A DNA stretch of 64,000 nucleotides from Campylobacter fetus subsp. testudinum 03-427 (GTDB lineage: Bacteria; Campylobacterota; Campylobacteria; Campylobacterales; Campylobacteraceae): NCBI GenBank assembly GCA_000495505.1, contig CP006833.1, forward strand, positions 186,001 through 250,000. Reading direction: 5' to 3'. Shown in pieces: positions 34,070-43,228 of the stretch. The notes beneath the pieces were generated by a model that saw only the letters and a program-made list of their open reading frames with translations, ran no database searches and was not told the origin of the DNA. Made by a program: the position numbers and the translations under genes. Every line of letters begins with the position of its first letter. Position 1 is the stretch's first letter.

Positions 34070-35056
34070 ATGAAAAAAGCATCGATAATTTCAGTTGGAG
34101 CTTATGTTCCAAAAGATATCTTGACTAATTTTGACCTTGAAAAAATGGTTGAGACTAGTGATGAGTGGATAGTTAAAAGAACAGGTATAAAAACTAGGCA
34201 TTTAGCAAAAAATGAAATCACTAGTGATCTAGCATATAAGGCGGCTCTTGTAGCTATACAAAGATCTGGTATAGATAAAAACGATATTGACGCGGTTATC
34301 TGCGCGACTATTACGCCTGATTATTTTTGTATGCCATCTACTGCTTGTAAAGTAGCTTCAAATTTAGGTTTGTTTGATGTGACTGCTTTTGATATAAGCG
34401 CTGCTTGTACTGGATTCATCTATCTTTTAGAGATTGCAAAATCTCTTGTTGAGAGCGGAGCTAAGAAAAATGTTCTTATCATAGGAGCAGAAAAATTAAG
34501 TTCAATCATTAATTGGGAAGATAGAAGCACTTGTGTTTTATTTGGCGATGGAGCTGGTGCTGCTATAGTTAGCTCTTTGGATGATAATTATATAATAGAT
34601 GTTCATACATCAAGTGACGGTAGTAAAGGAAATTTATTAATAACTCCTGGTTGTGGCATTGTTCATCCAGCCAACAAAGATACTATCGATAAAAAACTAA
34701 ATTTCTTACATATGTCAGGCAATGAAGTGTTTAAAATAGCTGTTAATACGCTAACTAAAGATGTTGTTGATATTTTAGAAAAAAACAGTATCGATAGCAA
34801 AGATATCGATCTTTTTATACCGCATCAAGCAAATTTAAGAATTATAGAAGCAGTAAAACAGCGTTTGGATTTCACAGATGAGCAGTGTGTTATAACTGTC
34901 GTGGATTACGGTAATACTAGCTCGGCTTCCATTCCTATGGCTATGAATGATGCTTATGAAGCTGGACGTCTTAAACAAGGTAGTTTAATCCTTTTAGATG
35001 CATTTGGTGGCGGTTTTACGTGGGGTTCTGCTTTGCTAAGATTTGGCGGAAAATAA
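34070..35056 (+). CDS. fabH: 3-oxoacyl-ACP synthase III FabH
   Basis: FabH condenses acetyl-CoA with malonyl-ACP to start fatty-acid chains. The catalytic triad is visible: Cys113 in DISAACTGF, His252 in PHQANLR, and Asn282 in YGNTSSAS. Length of 328 is typical. The C-terminal [13 protein letters not shown] is the usual ending. It completes the ndk-to-fabH operon; a separate promoter follows for the next gene pair. Confidence 0.96.
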   Translation: MKKASIISVGAYVPKDILTNFDLEKMVETSDEWIVKRTGIKTRHLAKNEITSDLAYKAALVAIQRSGIDKNDIDAVICATITPDYFCMPSTACKVASNLGLFDVTAFDISAACTGFIYLLEIAKSLVESGAKKNVLIIGAEKLSSIINWEDRSTCVLFGDGAGAAIVSSLDDNYIIDVHTSSDGSKGNLLITPGCGIVHPANKDTIDKKLNFLHMSGNEVFKIAVNTLTKDVVDILEKNSIDSKDIDLFIPHQANLRIIEAVKQRLDFTDEQCVITVVDYGNTSSASIPMAMNDAYEAGRLKQGSLILLDAFGGGFTWGSALLRFGGK

Positions 35057-35090
35057 GCTATCAAATAAAAACTGAATATAAATATTTTTA

Positions 35091-35099
35091 TGCTATAAT
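35091..35099 (+). promoter_or_regulatory. Extended -10 promoter of the PilZ-HerA unit
   Basis: TGCTATAAT matches the extended -10 consensus exactly. The predicted start is near 35106, about 23 bases before the GTG start codon at 35129. It separates the PilZ gene from the fatty-acid operon. Confidence 0.7.
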
Positions 35100-35128
35100 T
35101 AAATCTAACTAAATTTTAAGGAAAAATA

Positions 35129-36256
35129 GTGATTTATGAAGGGCAAGATATGCTTATATCTGAGTGTATGGGAATTTTGCAAGGATTAGAGCAAGACTAC
35201 AAAAAATATGGTAAAAATCTTGCAAGAGAGTCGCAAAAGCAGATTGATCCTTATGATTTAGACGACATTTTAGAGTTAATTTTTGATACGATTTTTAAGA
35301 CAAATTTAGATAAAGAAGCTTCATTAAAACAGATAAATAAATGTTTTGGTAATGATGAAATTTACGCTAATTATTTTATTTTGAAAGTTTTATTCCATCT
35401 TTTACATCGTTTTAGTATTTATATTTCAAAATCAGATTTAAATAGTACAATTTATATAATATATTTAGAAAATGCAATAGACGCTTTTACTCAGATCTTG
35501 ATGAACACAGAAGTCGAAGCTAAAATTCCAAGCCCTCAGAGTTTTAAATTTGGAACTAGCAGCGGATTTATGCTGTTTGGCGATATAATGGATGAGTTTA
35601 GGGTGGCTTTGCGTTCAAACTCAAACTTAAGATTTTTAAATTTATACTATGGAGTAAATGTTAGCTGCGATGCTAAAGTAGTTAGTATAGAAGATGACAA
35701 AGTGCTTTTTAAGGTAGATTTGATGCAGATTTTGGCTATGAAAGAAGAGGGAAATGCGTATATATTAAAAGGCGATAGCTTAGTAAGTAACGTCAAAGCC
35801 GATATACTTAGTATAAATTTATCTAATAATACTGTTTTATTAAATAATTTTGTACGTATGGAAAATATGTTTGCAAATCAAAGAAAATTTCCTAGAGTAC
35901 ATCCAAATCAACATACGAAAGTTATATTATCAAATAAATTTGGAGTAAGCATCGAGGGTAAATTATACGATATTTCGCAAGGCGGAATAGGCGTAGTAAG
36001 CGTCCAAAACGGTGGATTTAAAAGCGGTGAGGAGCTTATAGCTAAGTTTAGTTTGACTATGCCAAGAACCAAAGAAGTTATTGATGTTTATTTAGAGTTA
36101 AATTTAGTAGTTGCATTGAATTATCAAGGTTCTATGCGTTACTGCTGTGAAATAGTAAAATCTCAGTCTATCACCGAAAAAATAGTTGAATTTTCTAAAT
36201 TAAGAGTTAAAGATACGTTAGATGAACTGCAACAAAAGGTAGAGCTTTATAGATGA
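35129..36256 (+). CDS. PilZ-domain protein, probable cyclic di-GMP receptor
   Basis: The 375-residue protein has no signal peptide. The N-terminal two thirds are mostly helical then beta-rich and unassigned. A PilZ domain occupies about 250-365. Its ligand motifs are complete: RKFPR with Arg252 and Arg256, and DISQGG with Asp281, Ser283 and Gly286. Known PilZ domains with this set bind cyclic di-GMP. The start is GTG at 35129 with an AAGGA site; an ATG at 35150 is an alternative. Its stop overlaps the ATG of a HerA-like ATPase (ATGA), so the two proteins are probably made together. The function is unknown. Confidence 0.8.
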   Translation: MIYEGQDMLISECMGILQGLEQDYKKYGKNLARESQKQIDPYDLDDILELIFDTIFKTNLDKEASLKQINKCFGNDEIYANYFILKVLFHLLHRFSIYISKSDLNSTIYIIYLENAIDAFTQILMNTEVEAKIPSPQSFKFGTSSGFMLFGDIMDEFRVALRSNSNLRFLNLYYGVNVSCDAKVVSIEDDKVLFKVDLMQILAMKEEGNAYILKGDSLVSNVKADILSINLSNNTVLLNNFVRMENMFANQRKFPRVHPNQHTKVILSNKFGVSIEGKLYDISQGGIGVVSVQNGGFKSGEELIAKFSLTMPRTKEVIDVYLELNLVVALNYQGSMRYCCEIVKSQSITEKIVEFSKLRVKDTLDELQQKVELYR

Positions 36257-38457
36257 AAATGCCTGAAAGTGGCGAGTTTTATCTAGGACTTAGCGAAAAT
36301 ATACCATATATTTATGATAGCAAAGATCTTCTTACTCACGCAGCTATCATAGGAATGACTGGAAGCGGTAAAACAGGTCTTGGAATAAGTCTGTTAGAAG
36401 AAGCTTCATTAAACCAAATTCCAACTATAATAATAGACCCAAAAGGCGATATGACAAATCTATGCTTAGCACTTAGCAGCGAAGATGAGTTTATAGAATT
36501 TTGCGCAGATAAAAGCGTTGGAAGCAGCGTTTATGAGCAGTATAAAGCTGGTCTTGAGAGTAGTTTTGAGAATTTTGAGAGAGTTAAAAAATTTAAAAAT
36601 AGTTCAGTTTTCAAGATATTTACTCCAAAAAGCAATGCAGGTCTTGGCGTTAGTTTGCTTAGTGATTTTAATGCACCTAAATTTGTTGATTTTGAGAGTT
36701 TAAATAGCTATATTATCGGAATTTGCGGTTCTATTTTATCTTTGGTTGATGTTAAAAATGATGATTTTAGCTCACCCCAGATGCTTCTTTTGCAAAATAT
36801 ATTTTTTAATAGATTTAGTGCAAACAAAGATCTTAGCATAGCTCAGTTGATAGAAGAGATCATAAATCCTAAATTTAAAAAAATAGGTGTTTTTGATGTA
36901 GAGAGTTTTTATCCAGCTAGTAAAAGAGCCGACTTAGCTATGAAGATAAATGCGCTTGTAGCTAGTCCTGACTTTTCTCTTTGGTGTAGCGGCGAGAGAT
37001 TAGATATCTCAAATATGCTTTTTGAAAATGGCAAGCCAAGATCAAATATATTTACGATATCGCACCTAGATGATGCTAGTAGAATGTTTTTTGTAACTAT
37101 TTTATTAAATGAGATAGTTTCTTGGATGAGAGGCTTAGAAGGAACGCAAAAATCTAGAGTAGTGCTATATATGGATGAGATATTTGGATATTTTCCACCA
37201 AGTGCAAATCCACCAAGCAAACTAGCTATGCTTACTTTATTAAAACAAGCAAGAGCTTTTGGGATTTGTGTTGTTTTATCTACGCAAAATCCAGTAGATA
37301 TAGACTACAAAGGACTTAGTAATATAGGAACGTGGTTTATAGGAAGATTGCAAACAGCTCAAGATAAGCAAAATGTGATTAGCGGACTTAGCGGAGTTGG
37401 TAAAACTAGCGATAAAGAGATTTTAGATACTATCTCAAATTTAAAAAAACGCCAGTTTTTAGTAAAAAATATCCATAATGCAAATTTGAAAATCATAACT
37501 ACTAGATGGGCGCTTAGCTACTTAAAAGGTCCGTTAAATAAAAATGATATTTCAAATCTTATGAAACATTTTGATACTAAAAATGAATCATCTGTAATAC
37601 TTAACTCAAGCGCTATACTAAGTCCAGATATAGTTCAAATTTATGAATATAACAACTCAAATAAGCTTTTTTGTCATCTGCTTGGTACAGCCAAAGTGAG
37701 ATTTATCTGCAGTGATGGTGAGCTTGTAAAAGATAGATTTTTTTGTTTAAAAGCAGATAGTGATGAGCTAAACTGGAGCAATGCTAAAGAAATTTCAGTT
37801 TCAAACTTCAGCTATGAAAAATATGAAAATATAGAGCTTTTAGGTGCTCCAAGATCTATCTTAAATGCAAAAAATTTAAATGAATTTGTAAAATCATTTA
37901 CCGAGTTTTTATATACTAATGAAAAAGTTGTATTATATAAAGCATTTGATATAGTTTCAAATTTAAATGAGAGTAAAGATCAGTTTGTCTTAAGAGCAAA
38001 GCTCAGGGCGGACGAGCTTTTAAATGAGCAAAAAACCTTGCTTATGAGTAAATTTGAAAAAGAGAAAAGCATTTTGGAAAAAAGACTATTAAACGCTAAA
38101 AATAGTTTAGAAAAGAAGAAAAATACAGCAAATAAAAGCAGTATATTTGCAGCTATAGATATAGTAAGCGGAATTTTGTCGGCTGTTTTTGCAAAGAGAT
38201 TAAGCAGTACAAAAATCTTGAGCGGTACGAAAAAAGCTACCGATGCTTTTTCAAAACATGATGATATATATGCGTCTAAAGAGACTATTTATAGTATTTT
38301 GAATGAGATTGATGAGTTGCAAAGTAGTTATGAAGCTAAGATTTCAAAGCTAAAAGAGAGTTTTGATCTTGCGAATTTACATATTGATGAAAAAATACTG
38401 CGCCCAAAAAAGAGTGATATTTTAAATGAAAAAGTATCTGTTTTATGGAAGAGTTAA
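36253..38457 (+). CDS. HerA-like (DUF87) P-loop ATPase with C-terminal coiled coil
   Basis: The 734-residue protein has Walker A GMTGSGKT at 34-41, then IIDPKGDMTNL. Walker B is LYMDE with Asp308 and Glu309, and LSTQNPVDIDYKGLSNIGTWFIGRLQT follows, the FtsK/HerA sensor region. The C-terminal 150 residues are coiled coil flanking a hydrophobic segment (SIFAAIDIVSGILSAVFA). Similar 700-800-residue ATPases occur in many bacteria without a firm role. HerA proper works with the NurA nuclease, but no nurA is nearby. The ATG overlaps the PilZ gene stop, and plsY follows after nine bases. DNA or protein translocation is an inference from family. Confidence 0.75.
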   Translation: MKMPESGEFYLGLSENIPYIYDSKDLLTHAAIIGMTGSGKTGLGISLLEEASLNQIPTIIIDPKGDMTNLCLALSSEDEFIEFCADKSVGSSVYEQYKAGLESSFENFERVKKFKNSSVFKIFTPKSNAGLGVSLLSDFNAPKFVDFESLNSYIIGICGSILSLVDVKNDDFSSPQMLLLQNIFFNRFSANKDLSIAQLIEEIINPKFKKIGVFDVESFYPASKRADLAMKINALVASPDFSLWCSGERLDISNMLFENGKPRSNIFTISHLDDASRMFFVTILLNEIVSWMRGLEGTQKSRVVLYMDEIFGYFPPSANPPSKLAMLTLLKQARAFGICVVLSTQNPVDIDYKGLSNIGTWFIGRLQTAQDKQNVISGLSGVGKTSDKEILDTISNLKKRQFLVKNIHNANLKIITTRWALSYLKGPLNKNDISNLMKHFDTKNESSVILNSSAILSPDIVQIYEYNNSNKLFCHLLGTAKVRFICSDGELVKDRFFCLKADSDELNWSNAKEISVSNFSYEKYENIELLGAPRSILNAKNLNEFVKSFTEFLYTNEKVVLYKAFDIVSNLNESKDQFVLRAKLRADELLNEQKTLLMSKFEKEKSILEKRLLNAKNSLEKKKNTANKSSIFAAIDIVSGILSAVFAKRLSSTKILSGTKKATDAFSKHDDIYASKETIYSILNEIDELQSSYEAKISKLKESFDLANLHIDEKILRPKKSDILNEKVSVLWKS

Positions 38458-38466
38458 AGGAGTAAA

Positions 38467-39084
38467 ATGAACGAAAATATTGTTGCTTATGTGTTGGCTT
38501 ATCTTATTGGTGCGATACCTTTTGGTTTGATTTTGGGTAGAATTTTTGGTAAAGTTAATATAACTAAAGAAGGAAGCTGCAGCATTGGAGCTACAAATGT
38601 TTTAAGAGTTCTTAAAAGTTCAAACCCAAATTTGGCAAAAAAACTTGCGGTATTAACAGTAGTTTGTGATGCTTTAAAAGCATTTATTCCTATGGTTGTA
38701 GCAAAAGTTGTTTTTGATTTGAGTGATCAAACTATCTGGACTATGGCTGTGTTATCAGTGATAGGACATTGCTTTTCGCCATATCTTAAATTTGAGGGCG
38801 GAAAAGGTGTAGCTACTGGAGCTGGAGCGCTTATTTATTTTTTACCTTTAGAGATCATCTGCGCTTTGGGAATCTGGTTTATAGTGGGAAAACTGCTTAA
38901 AATTTCTAGTTTGGCTTCGCTTTTGGCACTTTTTACTTTGATAGGAACGTCTTTTATATTTCATTATGAAATGCCTATAATCAACACTCACGCACCTATT
39001 TTTATCATATCGTTTATTGTTTTATATAAGCATATTCCAAACATAAAAAGGCTTTTGAGCGGTTCTGAAAAGAGGGTGATTTGA
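38467..39084 (+). CDS. plsY: Glycerol-3-phosphate acyltransferase PlsY
   Basis: PlsY transfers the acyl group from acyl-phosphate to glycerol 3-phosphate in the inner membrane. The 205-residue protein has about five membrane helices and the three PlsY motifs: YLIGAIPFGLILGR, GSCSIGATNVLRVL and GHCFSPYLKFEGGKGVATGAG. Phosphate-acyltransferase partner PlsX is at 33.1 kb. The end overlaps folB by four bases. A ribosome site AAAGGAG lies inside the end of the ATPase gene. Confidence 0.95.
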   Translation: MNENIVAYVLAYLIGAIPFGLILGRIFGKVNITKEGSCSIGATNVLRVLKSSNPNLAKKLAVLTVVCDALKAFIPMVVAKVVFDLSDQTIWTMAVLSVIGHCFSPYLKFEGGKGVATGAGALIYFLPLEIICALGIWFIVGKLLKISSLASLLALFTLIGTSFIFHYEMPIINTHAPIFIISFIVLYKHIPNIKRLLSGSEKRVI

Positions 39085-39398
39085 TAACTGTTTTTGTGGA
39101 GGATTTTAAATTTAAAACGATAATTGGTCTTTTGGATTTTGAGCGAGTTAAGCTTCAAAAAATAAGAGTTGATATGAGTTTTAAGGCTGATGAATTTGTT
39201 GATTATGCTTTTGTGTGTGAGCATACTAGAAATGAGTTTGAAAAAATGAAATTTAAAAAAGTTGAAGACGCTTTGCAATATTTCAAAAACAATTTTAAAG
39301 AAATTTTTCCATCTCTTGAGTACTTTTATATGAAAATTTCAAAAGTAAAAATCATTTCAAATGCCACGGTTGGAGCAAAAATCGAGCAGCTTTATTAA
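39081..39398 (+). CDS. folB: Dihydroneopterin aldolase FolB
   Basis: FolB cleaves 7,8-dihydroneopterin in folate synthesis. The 105-residue protein starts ITVFVEDFKFKTIIGLLDFER, with the conserved Gly-Leu-x-x-x-Glu pattern of the active site (TIIGLLDFER), and is divergent elsewhere, as in other Campylobacter FolB proteins. A C-terminal lysine motif is less clear. The start is TTG at 39081, overlapping the plsY stop. I recall folB between plsY and cosR in C. jejuni, which supports the call. Confidence 0.75.
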   Translation: MITVFVEDFKFKTIIGLLDFERVKLQKIRVDMSFKADEFVDYAFVCEHTRNEFEKMKFKKVEDALQYFKNNFKEIFPSLEYFYMKISKVKIISNATVGAKIEQLY

Positions 39399-39415
39399 AT
39401 TAAATTTAAAATAAC

Positions 39416-39444
39416 TTGAAAAATTGCTTAATTTATGGTACAAT
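39416..39444 (+). promoter_or_regulatory. Promoter of cosR and the histidine kinase gene
   Basis: TTGAAA (39416-39421) and TACAAT (39439-39444) are 17 bases apart. TGG directly before TACAAT adds an extended -10. The ATG of cosR is 33 bases downstream, with an AAGGAA ribosome site. Confidence 0.65.
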
Positions 39445-39476
39445 CACAAATAAATTTGCGCTTTAAGGAAAGTATA

Positions 39477-40148
39477 ATGAGAATTTTGATAGTAGAGGAT
39501 GAAGTTACGCTTAACAAAACTATAGCAGAAGGCTTACAGGAGTTTGGTTACCAAACAGATAGTTCAGAAAGTTTTAAGGACGCTGAATATTATATAGGTA
39601 TTAGAAACTATGATTTGGTTCTTAGTGATTGGATGCTTCCTGATGGAGATGGCGTTGATCTTATAAATGTCATCAAGCAAAAGAGTCCGCGCACTTCAGC
39701 AGTTATCATATCTGCTAAAGACGATAAAGAGAGTGAGATAAAAGCTTTAAGAGCAGGAGCTGATGACTATATAAAAAAACCGTTTGATTTTGAAGTTTTA
39801 GTAGCTCGTCTTGAAGCTAGATTAAGATTTGGCGGTACAAACGTTATTAAAATAGACGATTTAATTATTGATCCAGATGAAGAAAAAATTACATATCTTG
39901 GTCAAGAAATAGAGCTAAAAGGCAAACCGTTTGAAGTTTTAACTCATCTTGCTAGACACAGCGATCAAATAGTAAGTAAAGAGCAGCTTTTAGATGCTAT
40001 TTGGGAAGAGCCAGAGCTCGTTACTCCAAATGTTATTGAAGTTGCTATAAATCAAATACGCCAAAAAATGGATAAACCGCTAAACATCTCTACTATAGAA
40101 ACCGTAAGACGTCGCGGATATAGATTTTGCTTCCCCAAAAAAGCTTAA
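39477..40148 (+). CDS. cosR: CosR/HsrA-type OmpR-family response regulator with intact phosphorylation site
   Basis: The 223-residue protein has a receiver domain (1-115) and a winged-helix DNA-binding domain (125-223). The C-terminal half matches what I recall of C. jejuni CosR and Helicobacter HsrA (HP1043), including KPFEVLTHLARHSDQIVSKE and VRRRGYRFCFPKK. Those are essential, atypical regulators thought to act without phosphorylation. Here the receiver keeps the acidic pocket Glu7 and Asp8, the acceptor Asp51 in LSDWMLPDGDG, and the lysine of KKPFDF, so phosphorylation looks possible. I use the ATG at 39477, not an upstream frame start at 39435. A kinase gene overlaps its end. Confidence 0.85.
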   Translation: MRILIVEDEVTLNKTIAEGLQEFGYQTDSSESFKDAEYYIGIRNYDLVLSDWMLPDGDGVDLINVIKQKSPRTSAVIISAKDDKESEIKALRAGADDYIKKPFDFEVLVARLEARLRFGGTNVIKIDDLIIDPDEEKITYLGQEIELKGKPFEVLTHLARHSDQIVSKEQLLDAIWEEPELVTPNVIEVAINQIRQKMDKPLNISTIETVRRRGYRFCFPKKA

Positions 40149-41452
40149 GGGCTAGATTTGCTCTACAATTAGCATCTGCTTCTACGATGCTAATTGTAAT
40201 CTTTTCGGTGATGTTGTATCACTATATAAAAATAACTATTTTTGAAAATATAGTACAAAGCTTGACTATAGAAGCAAATAATATACTTGACTCAAAAGAA
40301 CCTCTTCAAATGGGTGAGCTTGAGTTTTACTATCCACAATCTCAGAATTTGACAGTCGTTGGAGTTGAAGAAAATACTGATAACTTATCAAGACCTAAAT
40401 TTATCCAGAGCGAAGATGAAAATAGCACTTATCTGACGCTTTACTATCCATATAAAGATAATATGGTATTAGCACTTAAAAAAAATACTACCGAATATAG
40501 CAGCGTTGTAAATCAAGTTTTGGTAGATATACTAATTATAAATGCAACTGCTATATTTTTAATACTTTTTTATGCGTTATTTTTATCAAGAATGTTGCTT
40601 TTACCTATAAAAATGCTTAGCTTGAGACTCGGTCAGTTAAATGAGAGATTTTTACAAGAAGTTAGTATAGATGAACTTCCAGATGAGTTTAAACCTCTTG
40701 GCGATGGAATTAATAGGCTTATAAGTAGAATTTTGACTTTTGTTCAGTATCAAAAAGAACTTTTTGTTGGAGCCGCCCATGAGCTAAAAACACCTTTGGC
40801 GGTTATGAAAACTAAGAATGAAGTAACCCTAATAAAACAAAGAGAACCGGAAAAATATATAGAAGCACTGAAAAATAATAATGTGTCAATAGATCAAATG
40901 AATAAAATGATTGGTTCTATTTTGGAGATCGGTCGGCAAGAAGGTGCTCAGTTTGAACAACCTTCAAACGTAGATATAATAGCGTATTTAAATGAAATTG
41001 GAAATAACTTTTTGATATTAGCAAAGGGTGAGGGTAAAAATATAAAAATGAGTTTGAAACCACAGACTTTAAAGATGTTTTTACAACCTACTTTATTTTT
41101 ACATGTTATACAAAATTTTGTTCAAAATGCTATCAAATTTTCACCTCCAAACGCTACTGTAGAGATTAAAGCAAACTTATTAAACAATGAATTTGTAGTA
41201 AAAGTAGTAGATGAAGGTTCAGGAATAGATGAAAATAAAGATCTATTTGCTCCATTTAAGAGATATGGAGATAAAGGCGGAGCCGGACTTGGATTATTTT
41301 TAGCAAAAGGAGCTGCTCAGGCGCTTGGCGGTCATATAGAGATAAGAAATAGAAAAGATAGAAGCGGTGCTATAGCTACTTTTATACTACCTATAAAAAC
41401 CAAAAATAGAAAAATACAAAAAAACATTTCAAATTCAAAGTTTTTAAAGTAA
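40127..41452 (+). CDS. Membrane sensor histidine kinase paired with CosR
   Basis: The 441-residue protein has membrane helices at about 11-32 and 132-158 enclosing a periplasmic sensor of about 100 residues. A short HAMP-like linker follows. The H-box AAHELKTPLAV carries His218, the N-box is QNFVQNAIKFSPP, and the G boxes are VVDEGSGID and GGAGLGLFLAKGAAQ. All catalytic parts are present. The start is probably TTG at 40127, inside the end of cosR, since the first ATG would cut the first helix. In C. jejuni I recall cosR being followed directly by fdxB, with no kinase. The signal sensed is unknown. Confidence 0.85.
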   Translation: MLPQKSLRARFALQLASASTMLIVIFSVMLYHYIKITIFENIVQSLTIEANNILDSKEPLQMGELEFYYPQSQNLTVVGVEENTDNLSRPKFIQSEDENSTYLTLYYPYKDNMVLALKKNTTEYSSVVNQVLVDILIINATAIFLILFYALFLSRMLLLPIKMLSLRLGQLNERFLQEVSIDELPDEFKPLGDGINRLISRILTFVQYQKELFVGAAHELKTPLAVMKTKNEVTLIKQREPEKYIEALKNNNVSIDQMNKMIGSILEIGRQEGAQFEQPSNVDIIAYLNEIGNNFLILAKGEGKNIKMSLKPQTLKMFLQPTLFLHVIQNFVQNAIKFSPPNATVEIKANLLNNEFVVKVVDEGSGIDENKDLFAPFKRYGDKGGAGLGLFLAKGAAQALGGHIEIRNRKDRSGAIATFILPIKTKNRKIQKNISNSKFLK

Positions 41453-41498
41453 AAATATTGTATAAAGTGGCTTTTAAAATAGTACTGAAAGGTTTGAG

Positions 41499-41750
41499 AT
41501 GTCTCTCATGATAACTAAAGACTGCATCAGTTGTGATGCTTGCCGCGAAGAGTGCCCAGATGAGGCTATATACGAAGATGAGCCTACATATATGATAGAT
41601 CCAGATAGGTGTAGTGAGTGTATAAGCGACTATGCTGAGCCTGCTTGTATAGTGATATGTCCGGTTGATTGTATAGTTCCAGATCCTGATAATATAGAAA
41701 CTCCAGAAGAGTTAAAATTAAAACACGAACAGTATTTAGAAGGGAATTAA
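41499..41750 (+). CDS. fdxB: 2[4Fe-4S] ferredoxin FdxB
   Basis: The 83-residue ferredoxin has two cluster motifs, CISCDACREECP and CSECISDYAEPACIVICP, and a short C-terminal tail. The spacing in the second motif again has eight residues between two cysteines, as in FdxA, so the window holds two related Allochromatium-type ferredoxins. The order cosR-fdxB-ppx follows the C. jejuni arrangement I recall apart from the inserted kinase gene. Its stop codon overlaps the ppx ATG (TAATG). Confidence 0.9.
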   Translation: MSLMITKDCISCDACREECPDEAIYEDEPTYMIDPDRCSECISDYAEPACIVICPVDCIVPDPDNIETPEELKLKHEQYLEGN

Positions 41751-43228
41751 TGCCAAAAAGAGTAGCAGTCATAGATCTTGGTTCAAACTCGGCTAGAATG
41801 GCGATTTTTGAGCGTACTAGTAGGCTTGGATTTTATATACTGCGTGAATATAAGATAAAAGTTAGACTTGGTGAGGGTGCTTATGAAAATGGTGGAGTTT
41901 TACAAGACGCGGCTATGGATAAGGTATTTTACGCTTTTAGTGAGTTCAAGCATTTTTTAAATTTATACGGTGTAAATAAGGTTTTATGTGCAGGAACTTC
42001 TGCTCTTAGAGATGCTCCAAATTCAAATTTATTTATCAAAAGAGTGCAAGAGAAGCTGGGTCTTGGACTAAAGGTTATAGATGGTCAAATGGAGGCTTTT
42101 TACGGCGGAATTGCAGCTATAAATTTACTAAATCCGTTAAAAGAAGCGACTACTATAGATATAGGCGGTGGTTCTACTGAGCTAGCGAAGATAAAAGATG
42201 GTAAAATTATAGATGTTATATCACTAAATGTGGGGACGGTTAGATTAAAAGAGCTGTTTTTTGATAAAAAAGATATAGGTGGAGCTTCTAAATTTGTGCA
42301 AAAACTGATTTCTGAAGTGCCTAGCCATTTTCATTCAAATAATATAATTGCCATAGGCGGCAGCTTAAGAGCTCTTGCTAATGCTATAATGCAGATAAAA
42401 AATCATCCTTTAAAACTTGTTCATAATTTCTCGTACAGTTACAAAGATTATGGCGATTTGATAGAAAAAATAGCCTTTACGGGCGTACTAGATCTAAAAA
42501 ATTTTCCTATAAAAAAAGATAGATATGATACTATCAGAGAAGGCGCTATGATATTTTGCACTCTAGTAAAAGAGTTAGAAGCAAAAAATATATATACAAG
42601 CGGAGCAGGAGTTAGAGAAGGTATATTTATAACAAATTTGCTTAAGCCTTGTGTGAAAACTAAATTTTTAAAAGCTATGCCTCAGCAGATAAATATCAAA
42701 TTTCCAAATAATTTTAATCCTAGTCTTAGAAGTTTGCAAGATAGATTTGCAAAAAGAAGCAATCAAACTACGATAAAATACGTAAAAGAGTTATTTGAAG
42801 TTTTAAGACCGCTTCATAAAGTAGATGATAAGTATCTTTTTGAGCTTATCACTGCTGCAAAACTTTATAATATCGGCAGATCAGTCGGCTTTTACTCTGA
42901 GCATTCTCATAGTAGTTATTTGGTCAAAAATGGACTAAACTACGGATATACGCATGAACAAAAATCTCTCATAGCATCTATCATAGAGTATCAAGGCAGA
43001 CAGATTAGTGATTTGGGTGAATTTAAAGATCTACTTCCTGATATAAATGATCTGAGATGGCTTAGTTTTTTACTCGGTCTTGCTAAATCATTGAGCATAT
43101 CTAATACGGTTAGTTTTAAATTTATAAATCATACTCTACATATTTATGGCGTGAAGAACTTTTTTATGGTCAAAGATAATATCAAAAAACTTGTAAAACC
43201 TACTATATTTGCAATAACTTTTGACTAA
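41750..43228 (+). CDS. ppx: Exopolyphosphatase / guanosine pentaphosphatase (Ppx/GppA)
   Basis: Ppx/GppA enzymes release phosphate from polyphosphate or from pppGpp. The 492-residue protein has the ASKHA phosphate-binding loops VIDLGSNSARMAIF (residues 6-19) and TTIDIGGGSTELAKI (near 140), plus AGTSALRDAPN. The C-terminal part (about 310-490) is the helical HD-like extension, though I do not see an intact metal-binding HD pair. Which substrate dominates is not decidable from sequence. The gene ends one base before the recO stop on the other strand, leaving no room for a terminator. Confidence 0.88.
   Translation: MPKRVAVIDLGSNSARMAIFERTSRLGFYILREYKIKVRLGEGAYENGGVLQDAAMDKVFYAFSEFKHFLNLYGVNKVLCAGTSALRDAPNSNLFIKRVQEKLGLGLKVIDGQMEAFYGGIAAINLLNPLKEATTIDIGGGSTELAKIKDGKIIDVISLNVGTVRLKELFFDKKDIGGASKFVQKLISEVPSHFHSNNIIAIGGSLRALANAIMQIKNHPLKLVHNFSYSYKDYGDLIEKIAFTGVLDLKNFPIKKDRYDTIREGAMIFCTLVKELEAKNIYTSGAGVREGIFITNLLKPCVKTKFLKAMPQQINIKFPNNFNPSLRSLQDRFAKRSNQTTIKYVKELFEVLRPLHKVDDKYLFELITAAKLYNIGRSVGFYSEHSHSSYLVKNGLNYGYTHEQKSLIASIIEYQGRQISDLGEFKDLLPDINDLRWLSFLLGLAKSLSISNTVSFKFINHTLHIYGVKNFFMVKDNIKKLVKPTIFAITFD

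Noticed and set aside
36253-38457. Defence island reading of the HerA-like ATPase
   Set aside because: HerA with Sir2 or nucleases forms known anti-phage systems, but no nuclease, Sir2 or other defence gene is adjacent; the neighbour is a PilZ protein and plsY.
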